In this document: in pieces, positions 23,649-31,413 of the stretch
Numbering within the stretch: position 1 is the stretch's first letter
How the letters are laid out: the number at the start of each line of letters is the position of its first letter
Assembly: GCA_963675625.1 (NCBI GenBank)
Contig: OY776497.1
Coordinates: forward strand, 1,550,001-1,614,000
Origin: F22 sp963675625
GTDB taxonomy: Bacteria > Bacteroidota > Bacteroidia > Bacteroidales > Bacteroidaceae
Length of the DNA: 64,000 bases
Direction: 5' to 3'
Notes under the pieces: model-generated
Told to the model about the DNA's origin: nothing
What the model saw: the letters and a program-made list of their open reading frames with translations, nothing else
The model's database searches: none
Translations under genes and position numbers: made by a program

Positions 23649-24908
23649 ATGACAATGAAAAAGAATTTAATTATTGCGTCTGCTGTTGTGGCATTGGCGC
23701 TTACCGCATGTGGTCCTAAAATGCCACAAGCAAGTCTAACTACTGAAGTCGACTCTCTTTCGTACGCTTTGGGATATGGCCCTGGTGCTGGCGTAAAGAT
23801 GCAGTTGCAACGTCAAAAGATTGATACAACTAAAGCTGGTGATTTTGTAGCAGGATATTTGAAAGGTGTTCATACTGATCCAGAAGCAAAACAAGATCCA
23901 TCACAAATCCAAACAAAAATTGCTAGTTTCTTTGGGGATCAAATGCACCAAGTGAAAGGTGATGACAAAATGCGTCAATTGAGCAGAACAGATTCAACAC
24001 AATTGTTGAATGTAGATATGTTTGTAGCTGGTGTTTTGGCTGTAACTGAAAATGGTGAAAAGGTCCCTGCTACATTACGTATGGATCTTCAGAAGGCTTT
24101 CCGTGAACTATCTGATACTACTGCTACTGTAAACTTGGACTCTCTATCATTTAAGTTGGGACTTCAACAAGGTAGTGGCGTAATCAACGAATTGGCTCGT
24201 CAAAAAGTGGATACAGCTAATCTGTCTACTTTCGTGTCTACGTTCAAGAGTACTTTCAAGAATGGTCTTGCTCCTGCAAAGAAAGCAACTATGCTAGGTG
24301 AAGCTATTGGTGAACAAAGTGCAATGAATTTCCCACGTATGAACGCACAGATTTTTGCTGGTGATTCAACAATGGAAATAAGTAAAGAAAACTATATCTG
24401 TGGTTATATTGATGCAGTGTATGGTAAAAAAGACGTATTGTCTGATTCACTTCGTCGTGATGTACAAAGCCGTCTTCAATCTAAGTTCCGTACTGCAGCA
24501 ATGGAAAAGCAATATGGTCCAAACCGTGAAGCAGGTGAAAAGTTCCTAGAAGAAAATGCGAAGAAAGAAGGTGTTGTAGTTCTTCCTAGCGGAGTGCAAT
24601 ACAAAGTGATCAAGAAAGGTCGTGGTCAAATGCCTAAGGTGACTGATAAAGTAGAAGTTGCTTACGAAGGAACTTTGATTGATGGTACTGTATTTGACAG
24701 CTCATACAAGCGTAATAAAGATGCTGAATTTGGTGTTGGTCAAGTGATCTCAGGATGGACTGAAGTACTTCAGTTGATGCCTGTTGGTTCTACATATATG
24801 GTATATATTCCACAAGACAAGGCTTATGGTGCACGCCAAGCTGGTCGTCTTATCAAGCCTTATTCTGCATTGGTTTTCAAAGTAGAATTGAAGAAGATCG
24901 TTAAGTAA
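23649..24908 (+). CDS. FKBP-type peptidyl-prolyl isomerase, lipoprotein with duplicated N-terminal domain
   Basis: The 419-residue product starts with a lipoprotein signal ending LTACG. Two FKBP N-terminal-type segments follow (LSYALGYGPGAGVKMQL and LSFKLGLQQGSGVINEL, each with R/QKVDTxxxxxF), about 130 residues apart. Then comes one C-terminal FKBP catalytic domain (VEVAYEGTLIDGTVFDSS; GWTEVLQLMP). It likely assists folding of envelope proteins from the periplasmic face of a membrane. The start could be the second ATG at 23655. Confidence 0.9.
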   Translation: MTMKKNLIIASAVVALALTACGPKMPQASLTTEVDSLSYALGYGPGAGVKMQLQRQKIDTTKAGDFVAGYLKGVHTDPEAKQDPSQIQTKIASFFGDQMHQVKGDDKMRQLSRTDSTQLLNVDMFVAGVLAVTENGEKVPATLRMDLQKAFRELSDTTATVNLDSLSFKLGLQQGSGVINELARQKVDTANLSTFVSTFKSTFKNGLAPAKKATMLGEAIGEQSAMNFPRMNAQIFAGDSTMEISKENYICGYIDAVYGKKDVLSDSLRRDVQSRLQSKFRTAAMEKQYGPNREAGEKFLEENAKKEGVVVLPSGVQYKVIKKGRGQMPKVTDKVEVAYEGTLIDGTVFDSSYKRNKDAEFGVGQVISGWTEVLQLMPVGSTYMVYIPQDKAYGARQAGRLIKPYSALVFKVELKKIVK

Positions 24909-24926
24909 TTTACGGTCTACACATAT

Positions 24927-24972
24927 AAAAAAAGTCGTAAGAATTTCGCGAGAAATTCTTACGACTTTTTTT
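24927..24972. terminator. Bidirectional terminator, 21-bp stem
   Basis: A perfect stem (seven A, GTCGTAAGAATTTC, loop GCGA, GAAATTCTTACGAC, seven T) lies between the FKBP lipoprotein gene and the convergent aldolase gene. U tracts exist in both directions. Confidence 0.92.
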
Positions 24973-24999
24973 AAGCATTCTTAGTTTACTCTACTGTAC

Positions 25000-25884
25000 T
25001 TATAGTGAAGCTTTATAAATAGATTCAATGGAGGTGTACAGCGTATTATTAAATTCCTCCTCGCTTTGTTGAGCACTTAATCCTTCGGCAAGAGCACGAG
25101 AAAAGCTTGCTATTAGTCCTTGATTTCGTGCAAGTTTAGCATTGGCTTCTGTGCGCGAGTATCCCCCAGACAATGCGACAACTCTTATGACTTTACTCTC
25201 AGAAATTAAGTCTGAATAGAAATTGTCGATACTTGGAATTGATAGTTTGAAAATCACTCTATCTGCTTCATCAAGTATGGTGAGCTTTTCTTGGAGATAT
25301 TTTTTCAATATGTGCTCACATTCTAGTTTTTCAGGGCTGTTGATATCCACTTCTGGTTCTATAATAGGGATCAAGCCATAAGAGAGTATTTGTTTGGCTA
25401 TCTCGAATTGTTGAGATACGATTTCTTGTATTCCCCTGTCGTTGGCTTCTTTAATGACAGAGCGCATCTTTGTACCAAAAATATTTCGTTCGACAGCTTT
25501 TTGTAATAGTTGCTCTAGTCCTGGTATCACTTTCATAAGTTGTACTCCGTTTTCGATAGGGGCTAAACCTTTGTCTATTTTTAGAAAGGGAACGACATGC
25601 TTCCTTTTCCATAGGAAGTCGGCGGTATAGAGATCATCTATTTTCCGATCCATTGTGTTTTCAAATAGTATGGCTCCGATAATTCTATCATCACTAAATG
25701 CTGGACTTTTAATAATTCTGGTACGCATTTCATGTACAAGATCAAACATCTCATCATCATTTTGATAGGTGTCTTCATGAATGCCATATCCTTTCAAAGC
25801 TTTTGGTGTGCTTCCACCGCTTTGATCTAATGCTGCAATGAATCCTTTTGCGGATTTCATCTGGTTTAATTGTTCTGTGTTCAT
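25000..25884 (-). CDS. Fructose-bisphosphate aldolase class I
   Basis: This 294-residue Schiff-base aldolase contains ALDQSGGSTPKAL near the N-terminus, IIEPEVD (E176, E178) and VIFKLSIPS with the Schiff-base lysine K213. It cleaves fructose 1,6-bisphosphate to two triose phosphates. It is the last gene of a minus-strand set with gpmA 58 bp upstream, so two glycolytic enzymes are probably cotranscribed. Confidence 0.92.
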   Translation of the reverse strand: MNTEQLNQMKSAKGFIAALDQSGGSTPKALKGYGIHEDTYQNDDEMFDLVHEMRTRIIKSPAFSDDRIIGAILFENTMDRKIDDLYTADFLWKRKHVVPFLKIDKGLAPIENGVQLMKVIPGLEQLLQKAVERNIFGTKMRSVIKEANDRGIQEIVSQQFEIAKQILSYGLIPIIEPEVDINSPEKLECEHILKKYLQEKLTILDEADRVIFKLSIPSIDNFYSDLISESKVIRVVALSGGYSRTEANAKLARNQGLIASFSRALAEGLSAQQSEEEFNNTLYTSIESIYKASL

Positions 25885-25942
25885 AACTGTAATGTATTTA
25901 ATTAGTGTCTATTTTATTAATCACAAGTTCTCGTTGTAAGCA

Positions 25943-26689
25943 TTATTTGGTAGTGCCTTGTTGGGCCACTTCTTCTTGTTTACGTTTTATGTCATCAGCG
26001 TTTCCCAAATAAAAGTCATGTACCAGTTCTAAGTCATCATTAAACTCAAAAATATAAGGACTAGCTGTGGGTATATTGAGTTCACTTATGGCTTCGTCTG
26101 ATATCCCTTTCAGCTTTTTGACTATACCACGTATGCTGTTGCCATGAGCTACGACTAGTATATTGTCGGATGTCATTAGACGGGGAAATATTTCACATTC
26201 CCAATAAGGCATTACACGTGCAATTGTGTCCTTGAGGGATTCTGTGTCTGGGATATATTCTGGTGGGATATCCGCATAGCGGAGGTCGTGCCGAGGGTTC
26301 TGAGCATCATCTCTTTGAAGTGGAGCAGGGGATACGTCAAAACTTCTGCGCCAAATATGTACCTGTTCGTTGCCATACTGAGCAGCAGTCTCGCTTTTGT
26401 TCAATCCTTGTAGAAAGCCATAGTGCTTTTCATTCAATCTCCATGATTTAAAGACTGGAATCCAATCTTTGTCCATCTTGTCTAACACGCAATTGAGTGT
26501 TTTTACTGCTCTTTTGAGATAGGAAGTGTAGGCCACATCTACTGAGTAACCTTTTTCCTTTAGCAAAAGACCAGCATTTTCAGCTTCTATAATTCCGTGT
26601 GGTGTCAAATCGACGTTTGTCCATCCTGTGAAACGGTTTTCTTTATTCCATTCACTTTCACCATGTCTTACTAATACTATTCTTTTCAT
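25943..26689 (-). CDS. gpmA: 2,3-bisphosphoglycerate-dependent phosphoglycerate mutase
   Basis: This 248-residue histidine-phosphatase-fold enzyme interconverts 3- and 2-phosphoglycerate. The phospho-accepting RHGESEWN (H9), E87 and the second histidine in VVAHGNSIRG (H182) are all present. The length matches the dimeric/tetrameric dPGM class. It sits between the ZIP transporter gene and the aldolase gene on the same strand. Confidence 0.95.
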   Translation of the reverse strand: MKRIVLVRHGESEWNKENRFTGWTNVDLTPHGIIEAENAGLLLKEKGYSVDVAYTSYLKRAVKTLNCVLDKMDKDWIPVFKSWRLNEKHYGFLQGLNKSETAAQYGNEQVHIWRRSFDVSPAPLQRDDAQNPRHDLRYADIPPEYIPDTESLKDTIARVMPYWECEIFPRLMTSDNILVVAHGNSIRGIVKKLKGISDEAISELNIPTASPYIFEFNDDLELVHDFYLGNADDIKRKQEEVAQQGTTK

Positions 26690-26755
26690 AATTCGTAGTG
26701 TGTTATTTATTTTATTTCGTTTATTTCAAGAGTAAAGTATGTGATAGTCGCTTTA

Positions 26756-27544
26756 TTAACCTAAGGCAACATCCAATGCCATCATTACGACAAAACCAAC
26801 CATCAAACCCCATGATGCGGTGTGTGACTTGTTGTTTAATTTCATATCTGGAATAAGGTCTTCGGTTACAACAAATATCATAGCGCCAGCGGCAAAGGAA
26901 AGTAGCCACGGTTGTAATACTTCTATTTGTGCAGCAAGAAAATATCCGAATACTGCGGCAACTGGTTCAATAGCTCCGCTCCACATCCCCATCAAAAAGG
27001 ATTTTCTATTACTTCCTGTTGCTATCTTCATAGGTAAGGAGACGGCGGCGCCTTCTGGAAAATTTTGTATACCGATACCTATCGCTAAGCCTAATGCTGA
27101 AATCAAAGCGGCATCTGTTCCTAGAGAGGCGGCAGCACCATAGGCAAAACCAACTGATAATCCTTCTGGAATATTGTGTATTGTGATGGCCAAAAATAGT
27201 TTGGTCGATTTTTTCAATGAACTATGTGGCCCTTCTTCACATCTAGTGCCAGGGTGAAAATGTGGTATAATTTTATCTATGAATACAAGAAAGAATCCTC
27301 CTGACAGAAAGCCTATAACGGCTGGGAGAAAGCTCCATTTACCCCAGTCGGCAGACATACTTATAGATGGTAGTAAAAGCGACCAAATAGAGGCTGCGAT
27401 CATGATGCCAGAAGCAAAGCCCAAAAAAATCGAATTGATTTTAGGAGAAATTCCTTGACGGAAAAAATAGACTAGGGCGGCTCCAGATGTAGTCATTATA
27501 AATATAAAGCATATCCCAAAGATTGTAGATATAGTGTGTGACAT
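26756..27544 (-). CDS. ZIP family divalent metal transporter
   Basis: This 262-residue inner-membrane protein has about eight helices. The metal-binding motifs HNIPEGLSVGFAYG in the fourth and NFPEGAAVSLPMK in the fifth signature helix mark the ZIP family (ZupT/GufA type). It would import zinc or other divalent cations. The 5' leader contains a hairpin (27581-27607). It may be the first gene of an operon with gpmA and the aldolase; the 66-bp gap leaves that open. Confidence 0.9.
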   Translation of the reverse strand: MSHTISTIFGICFIFIMTTSGAALVYFFRQGISPKINSIFLGFASGIMIAASIWSLLLPSISMSADWGKWSFLPAVIGFLSGGFFLVFIDKIIPHFHPGTRCEEGPHSSLKKSTKLFLAITIHNIPEGLSVGFAYGAAASLGTDAALISALGLAIGIGIQNFPEGAAVSLPMKIATGSNRKSFLMGMWSGAIEPVAAVFGYFLAAQIEVLQPWLLSFAAGAMIFVVTEDLIPDMKLNNKSHTASWGLMVGFVVMMALDVALG

Positions 27545-27580
27545 AAAGTTGTTGTTAGTTTGTTAAATCGTATCCAATTG

Positions 27581-27607
27581 TACAGCCATGCATACGATGG
27601 TGCTGTA
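27581..27607 (-). promoter_or_regulatory. Hairpin in the ZIP gene leader
   Basis: TACAGCCAT (27581-27589) pairs with ATGG(T)GCTGTA (27597-27607) with one bulge, 37 bp upstream of the start codon. A second inverted pair ATCGTAT/ATACGAT overlaps it. It could be an operator or an RNA element; neither is proven. Confidence 0.4.
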
Positions 27608-27908
27608 TCTTTTTAATACGTATATATTATTTTTCGTTCTCATATTTGATTTGATTACAATGTTACTGATTTTTGTCTACATGTCCAAACATGCTGAGGG
27701 TTATTTACAGCCACAATGTTATAGAATCACAACATGATTTTGTGGATAGAGAATCATTTTAAGAGTTTTAGTTCCTGTGTTGTTGGTGATATTTATTTTA
27801 CTAAAGAAATTCATGTCAATCGAATTGGAAAATATAAAAAGCCTTAAAAAAAGAAGGAGTGTATAGCAATATTCTAGCTATGTAGCTTTTTTTGTGCCCA
27901 AATGTTCG

Positions 27909-27936
27909 TTTGTTGTTGAGAAATATGTATATTTGC
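27909..27936 (+). promoter_or_regulatory. Promoter of the Lrp-type gene
   Basis: TTTG (27909-27912) and TATATTTG (27929-27936) are separated by 16 bp. The predicted start near 27943 supports the downstream ATG at 27977 as the true translation start. Confidence 0.6.
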
Positions 27937-27976
27937 TTACTTTATGTCGATAACCCAATTAAAAACCAGATTTATT

Positions 27977-28462
27977 ATGAATAAGATAGATAAACTTGAC
28001 CGTCAGATTTTGGATATTATTACTCAGAATGCACGTATTCCATTCAAAGAAGTAGCTGCGCAGTGTGGTGTTTCACGTGCCGCTATTCATCAACGTGTAC
28101 AACGATTGATTGATCTAGGAGTGATTACAGGATCTGGTTATCAAGTAAATCCTAAACTTTTGGGATTTAGAACATGTACATATGTAGGGATTAGTCTTGA
28201 GAAAGGCTCCATGTACACTAGAGTAGTGGAAGAATTGGAGAAGATTCCTGAAATCATTGAATGTCACTTCACTACAGGTGCTTATACGATGTTGACTAAG
28301 TTGTATGCAACAGATAATGAACACTTGATGGAGCTTTTAAATCATCGCTTGCAAGAAATTCCTGGTGTGATTTCAACAGAGACGCTGATTTCATTGGAAC
28401 AGAGTATTAAACGTGAAATTCCGATTCATAGAATGGAGAGCGATTCAGATCAGACTGTATAA
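27977..28462 (+). CDS. Lrp/AsnC family transcriptional regulator
   Basis: The product is about 161 residues. The N-terminal winged HTH (KLDRQILDIITQNARIPFKEVAAQCGVSRAAIHQRVQRL) is followed by a C-terminal RAM ligand domain (HFTTGAYTMLTKLYA). Such regulators sense amino acids or related metabolites. The frame opens at 27944, but a promoter box ends at 27936, so the ATG at 27977 is more plausible. It is followed 11 bp later by a DUF4491 gene. Confidence 0.9.
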   Translation: MNKIDKLDRQILDIITQNARIPFKEVAAQCGVSRAAIHQRVQRLIDLGVITGSGYQVNPKLLGFRTCTYVGISLEKGSMYTRVVEELEKIPEIIECHFTTGAYTMLTKLYATDNEHLMELLNHRLQEIPGVISTETLISLEQSIKREIPIHRMESDSDQTV

Positions 28463-28473
28463 ACAATAATCCT

Positions 28474-28797
28474 ATGGATAATTTTTTTATTTGGTGGGGA
28501 CTCAATTTTGAAGGTTTGGCTATTGGGCTGTTGACTTTCATTATTATTGGTGTTTTTCATCCACTGGTGATTAAAGCTGAATATTACTGGGGAGTGAAAA
28601 GTTGGTGGCTCTTTTGCCTACTAGGAGTCATTGCCACGATGGCTTCATTGTTTGTTCATGACACAATAGTTGCTGTATGTTTAGGGGTTTTGGCCTTTTC
28701 TTCTTTCTGGTCTATTATGGAAGTTTTCGAACAGAGGGAAAGGGTGAAAAAGGGATGGTTCCCTAAGAATCCTAAGCGTAAAGAGGATCGTGTATAA
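28474..28797 (+). CDS. DUF4491 family membrane protein
   Basis: This 107-residue protein has about three hydrophobic helices. Its GLLTFIIIGVFHPLVIKAEYYWGVKSWWLF block is the hallmark of the DUF4491 family, found in Bacteroidales and Firmicutes. Function is unknown. The charged C-terminal tail is probably cytoplasmic. It lies 11 bp after the Lrp-type gene and is likely cotranscribed with it. Confidence 0.8.
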   Translation: MDNFFIWWGLNFEGLAIGLLTFIIIGVFHPLVIKAEYYWGVKSWWLFCLLGVIATMASLFVHDTIVAVCLGVLAFSSFWSIMEVFEQRERVKKGWFPKNPKRKEDRV

Positions 28798-28820
28798 AAA
28801 CATCGGCTTTTTTAATGCAT

Positions 28821-28828
28821 TATATTTG
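28821..28828 (+). promoter_or_regulatory. -7 promoter box TATATTTG of the tRNA gene
   Basis: TATATTTGC lies 57 bp upstream of the tRNA and matches the Bacteroidetes -7 box. Confidence 0.55.
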
Positions 28829-28884
28829 CAGATGAATATGAAAATGGTTACATTTGCATCCGATTCCAAAAATATGGGATTATC

Positions 28885-28961
28885 GGGCTTTTAGCTCAGT
28901 TGGTTAGAGCAACAGACTCATAATCTGGAGGTCGTAGGTTCAAGCCCTACATGGCCCACCA
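28885..28961 (+). tRNA. tRNA with CAT anticodon (elongator Met, or Ile2)
   Basis: The 77-nt cloverleaf has a D arm GCTC/GAGC, anticodon loop CTCATAA, T arm GTAGG/CCTAC and an encoded CCA end. The acceptor pairs GGGC with GCCC but has a U6-U67 mismatch, and the anticodon stem top is A27-G43. Sequence alone does not separate elongator tRNA-Met from tRNA-Ile2 with a lysidine-modified CAT. Confidence 0.9.
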
Positions 28962-29045
28962 AAGGAGGCGTTTATAACTCATTGCAGTTTATAGATGCCT
29001 CTTTTGTTTTGTATATATACATACGTAAATAAATAACATAAGTAT

Positions 29046-30308
29046 ATGCATCAATTAAAGACTCTTTCAGATAAAATGATGCAAGAATTTATTCAAAAAC
29101 ATCTTGATGATGATGTGCGTCATTTGGCTCTGGAAGCTGATAAATTTCCTGAAATTAATATGCCGTTTGTCTTGCAGCAAATTGCAGGTCGTCAACGAGT
29201 CAAAGATAAATTGCCTACATGGTGTGCACATTCTCAAGTTGTCTTTCCACCTCAACTTAATTTAGAGCAGTGTAGTAGTGAGTGGACTGCTCAATATAAA
29301 GCACATTGGTTGCAGGGAGTGCTTCCTGCTGATGTTATTTTGCATTCTTTTGTTGATTTGACTGGTGGTTTTGGTGTCGATACATTCGCCTTGGCATCTA
29401 TATTCGACAAAGGACATTATGTAGAGTGTAATGAGGATTTATTTGCGCTTGTGACACACAATGCGCATGTTATGGGGCGAGATAATCTGCAGCTCCATCA
29501 GATGGCTTGTGAAGAATACTTGGCTGAGATGCCTTCAGTTACATTATGCTATATTGACCCTGCACGAAGAAGTGTGTCTGGGCAAAAGGTGGCAGCGTTA
29601 GAAGATTGCACTCCAGATGTTTTAACCCTATTGCCTGTTATGACTCGTCACTCCAAGTATGTACTCTTGAAGTTGTCACCAATGCTCGACATTAAGGCTG
29701 TCTTGCGTGTTCTAAAAGGTGTCACTCAGGTGGCGGTTGTTTCTTTGCATAATGAATGCAAAGAATTGCTTGTATTGATTGACTGTCAAGCGTATCAGGT
29801 TGGCAAACAAGTGGACAATGTGCTGGACGAGGTACCTTTGTTTGCTGTGAATATTCATGACGGTGAGTTTGCTGACATATACAAAACCTCTTATAATATA
29901 GAAGCTGTTGTTCCTTTACTTATTTATGAGGATGAGGTAGAAGCATTAAAAGGTTGTTTCTTATTTGAACCTAATACATCTGTGATGAAGGTTGGAGCAT
30001 TTGCCTCTCTCACAGCAAATTATCCTGTACGTCAGTTGGGGCAATCGGCACATTTGTTTGTTTCAGATGAAGATTGTTTGGGTTTTCCAGGGCGTCGCTT
30101 TTTTATAGAAGATACTTGTAAAGTGCAAAAGAAGGATGTGCAAAAAATGATGATGAATAATTTACGTTGTCACTTAACTGTGCGTGATTTTCCTGATACA
30201 GTTGCCAATTTGCGTAAGAAATTGAAATTAAAGGAAGGTGGAGATACTTATCTTTTTGCGACAAGTGTAGGAAAAGAAAAACAACTTTTACGCTGTACGA
30301 AGGTATAG
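29046..30308 (+). CDS. PG_1098-type class I SAM-dependent methyltransferase
   Basis: The 420-residue protein has an N-terminal helical part. A Rossmann-type methyltransferase core follows, with FVDLTGGFGVDTFALA (motif I) and LCYIDPARR (motif IV). The ferredoxin-like/THUMP-like C-terminal region carries the LFEPNTSVMKVGAF pattern. This matches the Porphyromonas PG_1098 family, conserved in Bacteroidota and presumed to modify RNA; the substrate is not established to my knowledge. It lies just downstream of a tRNA gene. Confidence 0.8.
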   Translation: MHQLKTLSDKMMQEFIQKHLDDDVRHLALEADKFPEINMPFVLQQIAGRQRVKDKLPTWCAHSQVVFPPQLNLEQCSSEWTAQYKAHWLQGVLPADVILHSFVDLTGGFGVDTFALASIFDKGHYVECNEDLFALVTHNAHVMGRDNLQLHQMACEEYLAEMPSVTLCYIDPARRSVSGQKVAALEDCTPDVLTLLPVMTRHSKYVLLKLSPMLDIKAVLRVLKGVTQVAVVSLHNECKELLVLIDCQAYQVGKQVDNVLDEVPLFAVNIHDGEFADIYKTSYNIEAVVPLLIYEDEVEALKGCFLFEPNTSVMKVGAFASLTANYPVRQLGQSAHLFVSDEDCLGFPGRRFFIEDTCKVQKKDVQKMMMNNLRCHLTVRDFPDTVANLRKKLKLKEGGDTYLFATSVGKEKQLLRCTKV

Positions 30309-30333
30309 TAGCTATATACTTAAAATTCATACT

Positions 30334-31299
30334 ATGATATATATCTTTTTATTAGTAGGTTTGGCTATGATTTTGATAGGGGCCAATTTCTTAACTGATG
30401 CAGCTTCAGCGGTTGCAACTCGCTTCCGAATTTCTCAACTCGTTATTGGTTTAACTATTGTTGCATTTGGAACTTCGGCACCTGAATTGGTTGTTAGTGT
30501 GACTAGTGCTGTGAAAGGTATTTCGGATATGTCTATCGGAAATGTAGTCGGATCTAATTTGTTCAACACGACAATGATTGTTGGTGTGACAGCTATGGTG
30601 GCTCCTATTACTGTACAACGAAATACAGTACGGGCTGAAATTCCCCTATGTATATTGGCCTCTTGCGTGCTCTTGTTTTTGAGTATGGATGTTTGGGCAC
30701 TGTTGCCAGTTTCAGCGCCCAACATGTTGTCGCGTACAGATGGCTTTATTTTATTGTCATTTTTAGCCATATTCATGAGTTATACATTTTCTATTGCGCG
30801 AGAAAATACCGATACGTCTGTTAAGGGATTTACTCAGAAAATACATCCAATATGGAAAGATATTGTTTTGTTGGTTTTAGGCTTCGCTTTATTGATATAC
30901 GGAGGCGATCTTTTTGTTAATAATGCAAGTAAAATTGCACGTTCTTGGGGAGTCTCTGATGCGATGATTGGTTTAACTCTTGTAGCAGTGGGAACTTCCT
31001 TGCCAGAATTAGCCACAAGTGTGGTTGCGGCTTTGAAAAAGAATCCAGAATTGGCGATAGGTAATGCCATCGGATCCAATTTGATGAATATTTTTTTGGT
31101 GTTGGGAGTTTCGGCTTCTGTAAAACCTTTATCTTTAGGGAAAATAGAAAGTGTGGACTTGTGGTACTTGATTTGTGTGAGTTTTGTTCTGTTTTTTGTA
31201 AACTTTATTTTAGGGCATCGGCGAATACTACGCAGAGAGGGAGCATTACTCGTATTGTTGTACTTAGGCTATATTGTCTATAAAATAGCAAGAATTTAA
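30334..31299 (+). CDS. Calcium/sodium antiporter, CaCA family (YrbG-like)
   Basis: This 321-residue inner-membrane protein has about ten helices. It shows the two inverted alpha repeats of Ca2+/cation antiporters: AFGTSAPELVVSVTSA...GNVVGSNLFN and AVGTSLPELATSVVAA...GNAIGSNLMN. The GTS-PE motifs form the ion-binding site. It begins 25 bp after the methyltransferase gene and is probably cotranscribed with it. Confidence 0.93.
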   Translation: MIYIFLLVGLAMILIGANFLTDAASAVATRFRISQLVIGLTIVAFGTSAPELVVSVTSAVKGISDMSIGNVVGSNLFNTTMIVGVTAMVAPITVQRNTVRAEIPLCILASCVLLFLSMDVWALLPVSAPNMLSRTDGFILLSFLAIFMSYTFSIARENTDTSVKGFTQKIHPIWKDIVLLVLGFALLIYGGDLFVNNASKIARSWGVSDAMIGLTLVAVGTSLPELATSVVAALKKNPELAIGNAIGSNLMNIFLVLGVSASVKPLSLGKIESVDLWYLICVSFVLFFVNFILGHRRILRREGALLVLLYLGYIVYKIARI

Positions 31300-31374
31300 T
31301 TGTTTTTTAGAGGAACTGTTTGTTTTTTTATGCATTACCCCTTTAGACTTGCTTCATATGTTAAGATTTTCCTG

Positions 31375-31382
31375 TATATTTG
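31375..31382 (+). promoter_or_regulatory. -7 promoter box TATATTTG of the long GNAT gene
   Basis: TATATTTG lies 31 bp before the ATG at 31414. Confidence 0.55.
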
Positions 31383-31413
31383 TGGGATATAATATAAGCA
31401 CGATTATTTAATT

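Larger units (their letters stand above)
27545..27976. other. Divergent intergenic region
   Basis: About 430 bp lie between the ZIP gene and the Lrp-type gene. It holds the leader hairpin on the ZIP side and the TATATTTG promoter on the Lrp side. No gene or further structure is seen in the AT-rich middle. Confidence 0.5.
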
